The notes: generated by a model from the letters alone, not told the origin. A stretch of DNA of 64,000 bases from Polaribacter sp. Hel_I_88 (GCF_000687935.1 NZ_JHZZ01000001.1:3234001-3298000), one strand, 5' to 3'; numbered from the stretch's first letter, positions 44,703 to 53,830 are shown. Translations and numbers: made by a program.

Positions 44703-45794
44703 ATGAAAGCTGGAATTGTAGGATTACCAAACGTAGGAAAATCGACTTTATTTAATTGTTTATCAAACGCAAAAGCGCAAAGTGCGAACTTTCCTTTTTG
44801 TACTATTGAACCTAATTTGGGAGTTGTAAATGTGCCAGATACACGTTTGCAAAAATTAGAAGAATTGGTGAATCCTGAAAGAGTTCTACCAGCAACTGTA
44901 GAGATTGTAGATATTGCAGGTTTGGTAAAAGGTGCAAGCAAAGGCGAAGGTTTGGGAAATCAATTTTTGGCAAATATTAGAGAAACAGACGCAATTTTAC
45001 ATGTAGTACGTTGTTTTGATAATGATAATATTATTCATGTTGATAATTCAATAGATCCTGTTAGAGATAAAGAAACTATTGATATTGAATTACAATTAAA
45101 AGATTTAGAGACTGTTGAAAAGCGTTTAGAACGTGTAAAAAGAACTGCAAAAACAGGAAATAAAGAAGCGCAAGCAGAATTGGTAGTTTTACTAAAAATA
45201 CAGGAAACATTGTTAAAAGGTGTTTCTGTAAGAGCTATCGATTTTAATGAAAAAGAAATGGAATTTGTACAACCTTTACAATTTATTACTGCAAAACCAG
45301 TTTTGTATGTGTGTAATGTTGATGAAAATTCTGCTGTTTCTGGAAATGCGTATGTAGAAAAAGTTAGAGAAGCTGTAAAAGATGAAAATGCTGAAGTGAT
45401 TGTTTTAGCAGTTGGAACAGAAGCAGATATTACAGAATTAGACGATTATGAAGAGCGCCAAATGTTTTTAGCTGATATTGGTTTGGAAGAAGCTGGTGTG
45501 TCTAGATTGGTGAGATCTGCGTATAAATTATTAAATTTACAAACGTATTTTACAGCGGGTGTAAAAGAAGTAAGAGCTTGGACAATTCCTATTGGTTCCA
45601 CTGCACCACAAGCTGCAGGTGTAATTCATACCGATTTTGAAAAAGGTTTTATTAGAGCAGAAACTATTGCTTACGATGATTATGTGGCATTTGGTTCTGA
45701 AGCTAAAGTTAAAGAAGCTGGAAAAATGAGAGTAGAAGGTAAAGAATATATTGTAAAAGATGGTGATGTAATGCACTTTAGATTTAATGTTTAA
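44703..45794 (+). CDS. ychF: Redox-regulated ATPase YchF
   Basis: A ribosome-associated P-loop ATPase of the Obg-like family, 363 aa. G1 is [13 protein letters not shown]3 is [10 protein letters not shown] and the G4-like motif is CNVDE, the reason the family prefers ATP. A coiled-coil insertion (about 130-170) and the C-terminal TGS domain ([14 protein letters not shown] to the end, with [14 protein letters not shown]) complete the standard architecture. Expected roles are translation quality control and stress response. It is monocistronic. Confidence 0.97.
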   Translation: MKAGIVGLPNVGKSTLFNCLSNAKAQSANFPFCTIEPNLGVVNVPDTRLQKLEELVNPERVLPATVEIVDIAGLVKGASKGEGLGNQFLANIRETDAILHVVRCFDNDNIIHVDNSIDPVRDKETIDIELQLKDLETVEKRLERVKRTAKTGNKEAQAELVVLLKIQETLLKGVSVRAIDFNEKEMEFVQPLQFITAKPVLYVCNVDENSAVSGNAYVEKVREAVKDENAEVIVLAVGTEADITELDDYEERQMFLADIGLEEAGVSRLVRSAYKLLNLQTYFTAGVKEVRAWTIPIGSTAPQAAGVIHTDFEKGFIRAETIAYDDYVAFGSEAKVKEAGKMRVEGKEYIVKDGDVMHFRFNV

Positions 45795-45813
45795 ATTTCT
45801 TTAGAAATTTAAA

Positions 45814-45837
45814 TGTTGAACTTGCTTCAGTATCTTT
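45814..45837. repeat. 24-base repeat fragment shared with the topB coding region
   Basis: TGTTGAACTTG-TTCAGTATCTTT (one variable base) occurs here, 20 bases after the ychF stop, and again at 63467-63490 inside topB, where it encodes a linker. A 10-bp palindrome (45790-45799 with 45804-45813) directly precedes this copy. Confidence 0.6.
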
Positions 45838-45876
45838 ATCAAGAAAATATTTAAAGCTGATTTAATTCAAATATTA

Positions 45877-46004
45877 GCCACGAATTCACGAATTTATCAA
45901 CTTTAAAATTTAATAATAATTTCACTAATAAAAAATCCGAAAGATTTTAAAATATTAGTGAAATTATTTTTTTTACATTACATTGTAATTCGTGAATTCG
46001 TGGC
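45877..46004. repeat. MITE-like element with perfect 18-bp terminal inverted repeats (family B)
   Basis: Ends GCCACGAATTCACGAATT (45877-45894) and its exact complement (45987-46004). Inside are a second perfect 16-bp inverted repeat (45915-45930 with 45953-45968) and a 6-bp stem around CGAAA (45932-45948). There is no ORF. Related pieces occur at 41236-41253 and 59023-59067. It occupies most of the spacer between ychF and the lipoprotein gene. Confidence 0.8.
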
Positions 46005-46089
46005 AAAAAAATAGACACAAAATTACACATCTAATCTTAAAATAATTTCTGGCACACACATTGCTTTATCAATTTAAACCAACCTAATT

Positions 46090-47277
46090 ATGAAAAAAAC
46101 ACTACTTTTTACAGCCAGCTTATTTTTATTGATCTCCTGTAGTTCCGTAAAGAAAACGCAGCAAGCAATTAGCAATGGAAATTATGATACAGCTATTGAT
46201 ATTGCTATCGAAAATTTAAAAAAGAATAAAACTAAAAAAGGAAATCAACCTTATGTTTTAATGCTTCAAGAGGCTTTTAACAAAGCAAGATTAAGAGATT
46301 TAGACCGAATTAATTTCTTGAAAAAGGATAACAATCCACAAAATATAGAAAGCATTTACAGTCTTTATAACGATTTAAAAAACAGACAAGAGGTTATAAA
46401 ACCTTTGTTACCATTGCCAATTTTAGATCAAAATAAAAATGCTAGTTTTCAATTTGCTAATTATGATGACGAAATTATAGCGAATAAAAATCAATTGTCA
46501 GATTATTTATATGCAAAAGCAAAAAAGCTTTTTACAGCTGATAATAAGTTCGATTATAGAACTGCATATGACGATTTAGAGTATTTAGATAAGGTAAATC
46601 CTAACTTTAAAGATGTTCGTAATTTAATGAATATAGCTCATGAAAGAGGTGTAGATTATGTGTTTGTTTCTATGAAAAATGAAACTGATAAAGTAATTCC
46701 TAAAAGATTAGAAGAAGATTTACTAAATTTTGACACCTATGGTTTAAATGATTTGTGGACAATGTATCATGGAGCAAAAGATCCAAATATCAAGTATGAT
46801 TTTGGTTTAGAACTAAATTTAAGAAATATTCAAGTTTCGCCAGAACAAGTTAGAGAAAAGGAATTGGTGAGAGAAAGGCAAGTTGCAGATGGTTTTACCT
46901 ATCTTTTAGATGATAAAGGAAACCAAGTTTTGGATAAAGATGGCAACAAAATTAAGGTTGATAAAATGGTGAATGTTCGTTGTGAAATTTATCAATTTAC
47001 ACAGTTTAAAACGGCTAAAGTTACTGGTCAAGTAAAGTATGTAGATTTAAACTCCAAACAAACCATTCAAACCTATCCAATTGCAAGTGAGTTTGCCTTT
47101 CAGCATATGTATGCAAATTACAGAGGAGATAAAAGAGCTTTAGAATCGTCTTTTTTAGACTTAATTGCCTTAAAAGTAGTTCCTTTCCCAACAAATGAAC
47201 AAATGATTTATGATGCTGGGCAAGATTTAAAATCAAGATTGAAAACCATTATCACAAGAAATAAATTTAGAAATTAA
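46090..47277 (+). CDS. Predicted lipoprotein of unknown function
   Basis: A 395-aa protein with a lipoprotein signal (LLFTASLFLLISC, lipidated Cys at about 17, followed by SSVKK). The mature N-terminal half is helical with a TPR-like rhythm (AISNGNYDTAIDIAIENLKK, KLFTADNKFDYRTAYDDLEYLDKVNP). The C-terminal half contains VSMKNETDKVIPKRLEEDLL and a Y-L-D-D-K-G-N segment. No family name comes to mind. It is probably tethered to the periplasmic face of the outer membrane. Monocistronic, with its own terminator. Confidence 0.75.
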   Translation: MKKTLLFTASLFLLISCSSVKKTQQAISNGNYDTAIDIAIENLKKNKTKKGNQPYVLMLQEAFNKARLRDLDRINFLKKDNNPQNIESIYSLYNDLKNRQEVIKPLLPLPILDQNKNASFQFANYDDEIIANKNQLSDYLYAKAKKLFTADNKFDYRTAYDDLEYLDKVNPNFKDVRNLMNIAHERGVDYVFVSMKNETDKVIPKRLEEDLLNFDTYGLNDLWTMYHGAKDPNIKYDFGLELNLRNIQVSPEQVREKELVRERQVADGFTYLLDDKGNQVLDKDGNKIKVDKMVNVRCEIYQFTQFKTAKVTGQVKYVDLNSKQTIQTYPIASEFAFQHMYANYRGDKRALESSFLDLIALKVVPFPTNEQMIYDAGQDLKSRLKTIITRNKFRN

Positions 47278-47306
47278 CGTAAAAGTTTTTTTAAAATTGA
47301 TACAAA

Positions 47307-47347
47307 GAAAATCGTTTAAAGCTATATTGTTTTAAACGATTTTTTTC
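47307..47347 (+). terminator. Terminator after the 395-aa lipoprotein gene
   Basis: A perfect 10-bp stem ATCGTTTAAA/TTTAAACGAT, extendable with A-T pairs, a 10-base loop and a T run. It begins about 30 bases past the stop codon. Confidence 0.85.
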
Positions 47348-47474
47348 TGTGTGATAATCAAATATTTTATAAATTTCAAGAAAATCAAAATAACTAAATC
47401 TAATTTTTAAAACCGTTTAACGATAAATACCTACCATTCGAATAATAATAGCCAACTGAAAGAAGTTTTAAAAT

Positions 47475-47482
47475 TACATTTG
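47475..47482 (+). promoter_or_regulatory. Putative -7 box for the 55-aa membrane protein gene
   Basis: TACATTTG, exact TAnnTTTG, 22 bases before the ATG at 47505. It supports that small ORF as a real gene. Confidence 0.45.
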
Positions 47483-47504
47483 AGTAACTTTAATATTTAA
47501 AATT

Positions 47505-47672
47505 ATGATTTTACAATCTTTTAACTTAGTTCTTATAAAATCTTTAGCAGTTCAATTTGTTGAATATTCAGTTTTAATGGCTGCTTTTTTTATATTTTTT
47601 GTATTGATGAATAATTTGATAGATAAAATAAATAAAACTAAAGATTCAAAAGCAAAAGTTTTATCAAATTAA
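47505..47672 (+). CDS. Small predicted membrane protein, 55 aa
   Basis: An ATG-to-TAA frame in the 426-bp gap between the lipoprotein gene and the YdjM-like gene. The product starts MILQSFNLVLIKSLAVQFVE, has a strongly hydrophobic stretch of about 20 residues (VLMAAFFIFFVLM) and a lysine-rich polar tail ending KAKVLSN. That is the classic layout of a single-span small protein with the tail in the cytoplasm. A TAnnTTTG box at proper distance supports expression. No homologue is known to me, and chance cannot be excluded. Confidence 0.5.
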   Translation: MILQSFNLVLIKSLAVQFVEYSVLMAAFFIFFVLMNNLIDKINKTKDSKAKVLSN

Positions 47673-47703
47673 AAGTTTATAAAAAATTTATTAATTATAG
47701 TTT

Positions 47704-48702
47704 CTAGTTTCCTTTAATTCTTGTCCATAATTCAGATAAAAGCTTTTTCCCATCTCGCTTTTCTTTAGTTTCTTCAATAAAAAAAGGGGTTCCGTTTTTA
47801 TCAATTTCAATTTTATATTTAAAAACAAAATTTGTTGCATTTGGTTGAATGCTTAGAGAACCAAACCGTAAATCATTAAAATACAACACATCATTTTTTC
47901 TGTTGATGGTATACCAACCTTTAGAAATAGCAATCATTCGTTGCATTTTTGGATGATTTTTTAATTCTCCCATCAATTCATGATTTTTAGGATATTCAGA
48001 AAAGTAAATAGGATTTTTATCAAAAAAAGACGAATAACCAATTAAAAAAGAATTTTCAGTTTCAATATTTGCACTCCATAAAATGGTATTTAGTGGCGTA
48101 GGTTTTGTATTTAATTCTTTAAAAGCGATATTTTGATTTGCTAATTCCTTATTAAATGTTTGATAGGCAAAACCTTTTAAAATTAAAGTAATTACCAAAT
48201 AAGAGCTACTAACAATTAAGCCTAAATTATTATAAAGTTTTCTTTTTTTAGTATTTCTTTTTTGAAACATTGCCAAAATCAGAAAAACCAAAAACGGAAT
48301 TGTGTATAAAGGGTCTATTACAAACACATTTTTAAAAGCCAAACGAATATCCAAAGGCCAAAAAAATTGAGTTCCCCAAGTGGTTTGCGCATCTAAAATT
48401 GGGTGCGTTATAAACGCCCAGAAGAATAGCCAAAACCATTCTTTTGGGTATTTATAGGTTTCGAATTTTGTTGTTAAAAAAGCGAATATTGGTGCAAAAA
48501 CTAAAGAGAAAAAAATAGAATGTGTAAAACCTCTATGAATTTCTAATGCAGAAACTGTATCTGTAAAAAAGGAAGAAATTACATCTAAATCAGGAATTGT
48601 ACCAGCAATTGCTCCATACAACATGGCTTTATTCCCAATTTTTTTTCCTAAAACAGCTTCACCAACAGCAGCACCTAAAACAATTTGTGTTAAAGAGTCC
48701 AA
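47704..48702 (-). CDS. YdjM-like membrane-bound metal-dependent hydrolase
   Basis: A 332-aa membrane protein of the YdjM/DUF457 family. The N-terminus MDSLTQIVLGAAVGEAVLG and the metal-binding motifs GTIPDLDV, HRGFTHSIFFS and THPILDAQTTWG provide the Asp and His ligands. Four to five membrane segments lie in the first half, followed by a soluble C-terminal part. E. coli YdjM is LexA-regulated; no SOS box is visible here. It is 9 bp downstream of gcvT and co-oriented, so it is probably co-transcribed. Confidence 0.87.
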   Translation of the reverse strand: MDSLTQIVLGAAVGEAVLGKKIGNKAMLYGAIAGTIPDLDVISSFFTDTVSALEIHRGFTHSIFFSLVFAPIFAFLTTKFETYKYPKEWFWLFFWAFITHPILDAQTTWGTQFFWPLDIRLAFKNVFVIDPLYTIPFLVFLILAMFQKRNTKKRKLYNNLGLIVSSSYLVITLILKGFAYQTFNKELANQNIAFKELNTKPTPLNTILWSANIETENSFLIGYSSFFDKNPIYFSEYPKNHELMGELKNHPKMQRMIAISKGWYTINRKNDVLYFNDLRFGSLSIQPNATNFVFKYKIEIDKNGTPFFIEETKEKRDGKKLLSELWTRIKGN

Positions 48703-48711
48703 ATAGTAAGT

Positions 48712-49797
48712 TTATCCTTTATAAAAAGGCAATTTTACAACAGTTGCAGGAATTGCATTTTTACGAACTTGAATATAAATTTGAGTTCCTAATTTAGCAA
48801 GTTCTGTTGGTACATAACCCATTCCAATTCCTTTTTGCAAACAAGGGCTCATGGTTCCAGAAGTTACAGTTCCAATAGCAGTTCCAGTGGCATCAACAAT
48901 ATCATAACCTTGTCTTGGAATTCCTCTTTCATCCAACACAAAAGCAACTAATTTTCTTGAAGGTTTATCTGCTTTTTGCTGTGCTAAATTTTCATGATTT
49001 ACAAAATCTTTTGTAAATTTTGTTATCCAACCTAAACCAGCTTCAATTGGTGATGTTGTATCATCAATATCATTACCATATAAACAATAACCCATTTCTA
49101 AACGTAAGGTATCTCTTGCAGCCAAACCAATTGGTTTGATCCCAAAATCGGCTCCAGCTAAAAATATTCTGTTCCAAATTTGTTCAACTTCGCTATTTTT
49201 ACAGTAAATTTCAAATCCTCCAGAACCAGTATAGCCAGTTGCAGAAATGATAACATGTTCAAAACCTGCAAAATCACCAACTTTAAATTTATAAAAAGGA
49301 ATGTCTGCCAAATCTAAAGAAGATAAAGACTGCATAGCTTCTACAGCTTTTGGACCTTGAATTGCTAATAAAGAATAGTCATCAGATATATCTTTTAAAT
49401 CAGCATTAAATTCCTCATTATATTTAGTAATCCAATTCCAATCTTTTTCGATATTAGAAGCATTTACAACAAGTAAATACTGGTTTTCTTTAATTTTGTA
49501 ACAAATTAAATCATCTACAATACCATTTTTTTCATTTGGGAAACAGCTGTATTGAGCATCACCAATTTCAAGCTTAGAAGCATCGTTAGAAGTTACTTTC
49601 TGAATTAATGCCAACGCATTTTCTCCAGAAACCAAAAATTCACCCATATGACTTACATCAAAAACACCCACAGACTCTCTAACAGTTAAATGTTCTGCAG
49701 TAACACCTTCATAAGATACAGGCATATTAAAACCTGCAAAAGGCACCATTTTTGCTCCTAATTTTTCGTGAACTTTGTGTAAGGCAATATTTCTCAT
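48712..49797 (-). CDS. gcvT: Aminomethyltransferase, glycine cleavage system T protein
   Basis: Transfers the methylene group from the aminomethyl-lipoyl H protein to tetrahydrofolate, releasing ammonia. At 361 aa it is full length. The N-terminal [22 protein letters not shown] and [10 protein letters not shown] motifs, the [12 protein letters not shown] stretch with the Glu that fixes folate, and [15 protein letters not shown] are typical. Downstream, [20 protein letters not shown] is the GCV_T C-terminal domain. gcvP and gcvH are not in the window. It shares the one-carbon pathway with glyA. Confidence 0.96.
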   Translation of the reverse strand: MRNIALHKVHEKLGAKMVPFAGFNMPVSYEGVTAEHLTVRESVGVFDVSHMGEFLVSGENALALIQKVTSNDASKLEIGDAQYSCFPNEKNGIVDDLICYKIKENQYLLVVNASNIEKDWNWITKYNEEFNADLKDISDDYSLLAIQGPKAVEAMQSLSSLDLADIPFYKFKVGDFAGFEHVIISATGYTGSGGFEIYCKNSEVEQIWNRIFLAGADFGIKPIGLAARDTLRLEMGYCLYGNDIDDTTSPIEAGLGWITKFTKDFVNHENLAQQKADKPSRKLVAFVLDERGIPRQGYDIVDATGTAIGTVTSGTMSPCLQKGIGMGYVPTELAKLGTQIYIQVRKNAIPATVVKLPFYKG

Positions 49798-49896
49798 TGT
49801 ATAAATTCTTTAATTTTTTGCTAAATTATTGAAAAAATCATAATAAATGCACATTAAAATTCTGTTAATATTCATATTTCAAAAAATAAATAATAG

Positions 49897-49904
49897 TACA
49901 TTTG
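49897..49904 (+). promoter_or_regulatory. Putative -7 box for the aminopeptidase P gene
   Basis: TACATTTG, exact TAnnTTTG, 25 bases before the ATG at 49930. Spacer to a possible -33 TTTC is short. Confidence 0.4.
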
Positions 49905-49929
49905 AAATCATAAACGAAATCTACTATCT

Positions 49930-51552
49930 ATGAAAAGTTTAAAATTCTTAACCATTTTATTTATAACATTCAGTTTAAATTTTGTAGCCCAAACTCCAAC
50001 TGATTTTTTATCGAAAGATTTTCATAAAGAAAGACGCGAACTTCTGCGCTCTAAAATGCCTGAAAATTCTGTAACTGTTGTTTTTGCAAATCCTTTAAGA
50101 AATAGAGCAAATGATGTAGATTATGTATTTCATCAAGACCCAAATTTTTATTACTTAACGGGTTATAGAGAGCCAAATGGAGTTTTAGTTATTTTTTCTG
50201 ATGATCAAACAGCTGAAGATGGAACTAGTTATAATGAAATTTTATACGTGCAGGAAAGAGATGAAAGAGCAGAACAATGGAATGGAAAACGTTTAGGAGT
50301 TGAAGGTGCCAAAAAAGAGTTAGGTTTTGAAATGGCTATGAATGCTAGTGAGTTTTTAAAAACCAACATCGATTTTAAAAGTTTTGACAACGTTTATATT
50401 GAAAAATTTAATGACGATTATAGAGATTTAGGTGGTGCAGATATTTTTAATTTGGTAAAGAATTTTAAAATAAATGCAGGTTATGATCCTTCTTTATTTT
50501 TATCTAACATGCAAAAATATGTGTATAATAATATAGCAGAAACACCAATTGAAAGTAATGCAAATGTGATTAACATTATTGATAGATTGGCAATTAGATC
50601 TCCAGAAATTAATAATGACGAATTAATTAAAGGTTACAAATCTGCAACTACAGACGATTTGAAGAAAGAGTATCAACAGAAAATAACGTTGGCATTGCAA
50701 CCAAAAACAAATATCGACTTAACTTTTTTATCAGCAAATATGGCTACAATGCGTGAAGTTAAAACAGCTGCTGAAGTTAAATTGATAACGAAGGCTGTAA
50801 GAATTTCTGCTGTTGGACAAATTGAAGTGATGAAAGCCATGAAACCTCACATGTCTGAAACTGAATTACAAGGAATCCACGAATTTGTGTACAAAAAATA
50901 TGGAGCAGAATATGAAGGATACCCAAGTATTGTGGGTGCAGGCAATAATGGTTGTATTTTACATTATATAGAAAATAATCAAACAAAAGTTGGTAATGAA
51001 TTAGTTTTGATGGATTTAGGTGCAGAATATAGAGGCTACACAGCAGATGTAACTCGCACAATTCCTGCAAATGGAAAGTTTACCAAAGAACAAAAGCAAA
51101 TTTATGATATTGTTTATGATGCTCAAGAAGCTGGCATTGCTTTGTATACAATTGGTTCAAAAATGTCTGCGCCAAATGTAGCAGCAAGAAAAATTGTAAA
51201 TGAAGGTTTGTATAAATTAGGGATTATAAAATCTGTAGATGAAAGACACAATTATTTTCCTCATGGAACGTCACATCATATTGGTTTAGATGTACACGAT
51301 CCAGGAAATTATAGAAATTTTGAAGAAAATATGATTGTTACCATGGAACCTGGAATTTACATTCCTGATGGCAGTCCTTGTGATAAAAAATGGTGGGGAA
51401 TTGGTATAAGAATTGAAGATGATATTTTAGTAACTAAAAATGGACCTATAAACTTGTCTGCAGAAGCACCAAGAACTACAGAAGCTATCGAGAAAATGAT
51501 GGCTAAAAAATCTGTTTTGGACGATTTTTTATTACCAGATTTAGATAAATAA
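49930..51552 (+). CDS. Exported Xaa-Pro aminopeptidase (M24B)
   Basis: Aminopeptidase P-type metallopeptidase, 540 aa. A signal peptide (FLTILFITFSLNFVAQ) predicts export, unlike cytoplasmic PepP. The N-terminal creatinase-like domain (about 30-250) is followed by the pita-bread M24 domain. Metal ligands are two Asp in LMDLGAEYRGYTADVTRT, His in FPHGTSHHIGLDVHDPG, Glu in TMEPGIYIPDG, and Glu in GIRIEDDILV. It likely trims proline-containing peptides in the periplasm. Its stop overlaps the next gene's start by one base (TAATG). Confidence 0.93.
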   Translation: MKSLKFLTILFITFSLNFVAQTPTDFLSKDFHKERRELLRSKMPENSVTVVFANPLRNRANDVDYVFHQDPNFYYLTGYREPNGVLVIFSDDQTAEDGTSYNEILYVQERDERAEQWNGKRLGVEGAKKELGFEMAMNASEFLKTNIDFKSFDNVYIEKFNDDYRDLGGADIFNLVKNFKINAGYDPSLFLSNMQKYVYNNIAETPIESNANVINIIDRLAIRSPEINNDELIKGYKSATTDDLKKEYQQKITLALQPKTNIDLTFLSANMATMREVKTAAEVKLITKAVRISAVGQIEVMKAMKPHMSETELQGIHEFVYKKYGAEYEGYPSIVGAGNNGCILHYIENNQTKVGNELVLMDLGAEYRGYTADVTRTIPANGKFTKEQKQIYDIVYDAQEAGIALYTIGSKMSAPNVAARKIVNEGLYKLGIIKSVDERHNYFPHGTSHHIGLDVHDPGNYRNFEENMIVTMEPGIYIPDGSPCDKKWWGIGIRIEDDILVTKNGPINLSAEAPRTTEAIEKMMAKKSVLDDFLLPDLDK

Positions 51553-52211
51553 TGAGTAAAACAGCAATTGTATTAGGAGCAACAGGGTTAACAGGAGGAA
51601 TTTTATTAGAAAAATTACTTGAGGACACAACATATTCAAAAATTAAATTATTTTCTAGAAGTTCTGTAGATATTAAATCTGACAAAATTGAACAGCATTT
51701 AATTAGTTTATTTCAATTAGAAAATTATAAAGAAGATTTTACTGGTGATGTCGTTTTTTGTTGCATTGGTACAACAGCAGCTAAAACAAAGGACAGTGCT
51801 AAATACAAACAAATCGATTACGGAATTCCTGTAAAAGCAGCAAAAATTGCTAAAGAAAACAAGATTGATACTTTTGTAGTAATGTCTTCTATGGGGGCAG
51901 ATGTAACCAGTAATACTTTTTATAGCCAAATAAAAGGCGAAATGGAACGTGATGTTTTAAAGCAAAAAATTAAAAACACTTACATTTTAAGACCTTCTTT
52001 AATTGGTGGCGATCGTGAAGAGTTTAGATTAGGAGAAAGAATTGGCAAGGGAATTATGAGCGTTTTAAACCCGCTGTTTGTTGGAGGTTTAAAAAAATAC
52101 AAAATGATTCATCCAGAAGATATAGCAAGTTGTATGCAATCACTTGCAAAAAGTAAAAACAATCAGACCATTTTTAGCTCTGATGAAATCGTAGAAATCG
52201 CAAATTCGTAA
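51552..52211 (+). CDS. NAD(P)-binding short-chain oxidoreductase, TIP30/HTATIP2-like
   Basis: A 219-aa Rossmann-fold protein. The dinucleotide-binding loop is IVLGATGLTGGILLEKLL (GxTGxxG). FCCIGTTAAKTKDSAKYKQIDYGIPVKAAKIAKEN and the SSMGAD/YSQIKGEMERDV pair, with a Tyr/Ser-x-x-Lys arrangement, correspond to NAD(P)H-binding atypical SDRs. RPSLIGGDREEFRLGERIG follows. Substrate unknown. It is translationally coupled to the aminopeptidase gene by a TAATG overlap, and a VF530-type gene follows 6 bp later. Confidence 0.87.
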   Translation: MSKTAIVLGATGLTGGILLEKLLEDTTYSKIKLFSRSSVDIKSDKIEQHLISLFQLENYKEDFTGDVVFCCIGTTAAKTKDSAKYKQIDYGIPVKAAKIAKENKIDTFVVMSSMGADVTSNTFYSQIKGEMERDVLKQKIKNTYILRPSLIGGDREEFRLGERIGKGIMSVLNPLFVGGLKKYKMIHPEDIASCMQSLAKSKNNQTIFSSDEIVEIANS

Positions 52212-52217
52212 TTATAG

Positions 52218-52439
52218 ATGAGTACAGAACAACCCAATAATCCTTTGCATGGTATAAAATTAGCAACCATGTTAGAGCAATTGTATTTAGAATATGGTTG
52301 GGAAGAATTAGGATATTCTTTAAATATAAATGCTTTTAAAAACAACCCAACCTATAAATCTTCCTTAAAATTTTTAAGAACTACACCTTGGGCAAGAGAA
52401 AAAGTAGAAAAATTTTATTTAAAAAATATGATTAAATAA
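52218..52439 (+). CDS. VF530-family (DUF2132) small DNA-binding-type protein
   Basis: A 73-aa protein of the VF530 family: [25 protein letters not shown] is the family signature, followed by [32 protein letters not shown]. The V. fischeri homologue is described as having a double-stranded-DNA-binding-like fold; the cellular role is unknown. It is the last gene of the aminopeptidase-oxidoreductase transcript. Its stop codon directly abuts that of the convergent sirtuin gene. Confidence 0.88.
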   Translation: MSTEQPNNPLHGIKLATMLEQLYLEYGWEELGYSLNINAFKNNPTYKSSLKFLRTTPWAREKVEKFYLKNMIK

Positions 52440-53126
52440 TTATTTAATCAGCAATTCTATTAATTTATTAGTGCCTAAACTTGCTATGTTTTTAATGATT
52501 GTTAAATCGTTAAAATCATTTTCTGAGATTTGAGGTTTTGGATCTATAAAATAAATAGGTGTTTTAGGTTTTATATAATCTATCAAACTTGCAGCAGGAT
52601 ATACTTGCATAGAAGTACCAATAATTACTAAAATATCAGCTTTTTTGGTAATTTCAATAGCCTTATCTAACATGGGTACCATTTCTCCAAACCAAACAAT
52701 GTGTGGTCTTAATTGGCTTTTTTTAGCGCATAAATCTCCTAAAGTCAAATCTTTAGTCCAATCTAAAATTAAAGAATCGTCTTTAGAACTTCTTACCTTT
52801 AAAAGTTCTCCATGCAAATGCGTAACATTTTTACTGCCAGCTTTTTCGTGCAAATTATCGACATTTTGAGTGATGATTTCAACATCAAAATGTTTTTCCA
52901 GTTCCACTAAATTTAAATGCCCTTCGTTTGGTTTTACGCTTAGTAATTCTCTTCTACGTTGATTGTAAAACTCTAAAACTAGCTCAGGATTTGCAGCAAA
53001 ACCTTGTGGAGTAGCAACTTCCATTACATCATGACCTTCCCATAAACCATCAGCATCTCTAAAGGTATTAATGCCACTTTCTGCAGAAATACCTGCACCT
53101 GTTAAAACAACTAATTTTTTCATCAC
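52440..53126 (-). CDS. cobB: NAD-dependent protein deacylase, SIRT5-type sirtuin
   Basis: A 228-aa sirtuin that removes acyl groups from lysines with NAD. The NAD-binding GAGISAESGINTFRDADGLWE, TQNVDNLHEKAG and catalytic H105 in HLHGEL are intact. Y54 and R57 (Y-N-Q-R) form the Tyr-x-x-Arg acyl pocket that favours succinyl or malonyl lysine, as in class III sirtuins. Odd: the usual four zinc cysteines are gone; only C133 remains in the region 110-140. This appears common in Bacteroidota CobB proteins (from memory). The protein may have lost zinc. Confidence 0.93.
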   Translation of the reverse strand: MMKKLVVLTGAGISAESGINTFRDADGLWEGHDVMEVATPQGFAANPELVLEFYNQRRRELLSVKPNEGHLNLVELEKHFDVEIITQNVDNLHEKAGSKNVTHLHGELLKVRSSKDDSLILDWTKDLTLGDLCAKKSQLRPHIVWFGEMVPMLDKAIEITKKADILVIIGTSMQVYPAASLIDYIKPKTPIYFIDPKPQISENDFNDLTIIKNIASLGTNKLIELLIK

Positions 53127-53145
53127 TTGTAAAAATAATAATTTT

Positions 53146-53153
53146 TATGTTTG
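53146..53153 (+). promoter_or_regulatory. Putative -7 box for trmH, deciding its start codon
   Basis: TATGTTTG fits TAnnTTTG. It overlaps the upstream in-frame ATG at 53147, so that codon cannot be on the transcript; the ATG at 53159 is then the start, on a nearly leaderless mRNA. A TTG at 53127-53129 is a possible -33 with short (16-base) spacing. Confidence 0.5.
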
Positions 53154-53158
53154 TATGT

Positions 53159-53830
53159 ATGATTGATGAAAAACTTTTAGCGTATTTTGAAGCGTATCTA
53201 ACAGATAAAAGAAAAGCTACTTTTAAAAAAGTTCTAGAAAATAGAACTCGACATTTTACTGTGGTTTTAGAAGATATTTATCAACCACACAATGCAAGTG
53301 CTGTTGTAAGAACCTGTGATATATTTGGAGTTCAAGATGTGCACTCTATTGAAAATAGATACAGTAACACAGTTTCTAGACATGTTGCCAAGGGTTCTCA
53401 AAAATGGTTAAATCAATATAGATATAGAGAAGATGGAGATAATACAAAAATTTGTTTGGACGCTTTAAAAGAAAAAGGCTATCAACTTATTGCAACTTCA
53501 CCTCATAATGAATCTTGTTTATTGCAAGATTTTGATATCAATAAAAAAACGGCTTTTATTTTAGGAGCAGAAGCAGAAGGCGTTTCAGATATTGTAAAAA
53601 GTCAAGCAGATGGTTTTTTAAAAATACCTATGGTTGGTTTTACTGAAAGTTTAAATATTTCTGTGGCTGCTGCTATTATTTTACAGTCTGTTACTACAAA
53701 ACTTCGAAATTCTAAGATAGATTGGCAATTATCAACCAAAGAAAAAGAAATTTTATATTTTGATTGGGTGAAAAAGACAATAAAAAATGTAGATAAAATT
53801 GAGCAACATTATAATAGTAATTTAAAATAA
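53159..53830 (+). CDS. trmH: tRNA (guanosine-2'-O-)-methyltransferase TrmH
   Basis: SPOUT-class enzyme that methylates the ribose of G18 in tRNA, 223 aa from the chosen start. Motif 1 contains the catalytic Arg region in DIYQPHNASAVVRTCDIFGV, motif 2 is AFILGAEAEGVS, and motif 3 is KIPMVGFTESLNISVAAAI, the trefoil-knot SAM site. The C-terminal helical extension fits TrmH rather than RlmB. The annotated upstream ATG at 53147 overlaps the -7 promoter box, so ATG 53159 (MIDEKLL) is preferred. A YdeI-like gene follows 5 bp later. Confidence 0.92.
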   Translation: MIDEKLLAYFEAYLTDKRKATFKKVLENRTRHFTVVLEDIYQPHNASAVVRTCDIFGVQDVHSIENRYSNTVSRHVAKGSQKWLNQYRYREDGDNTKICLDALKEKGYQLIATSPHNESCLLQDFDINKKTAFILGAEAEGVSDIVKSQADGFLKIPMVGFTESLNISVAAAIILQSVTTKLRNSKIDWQLSTKEKEILYFDWVKKTIKNVDKIEQHYNSNLK

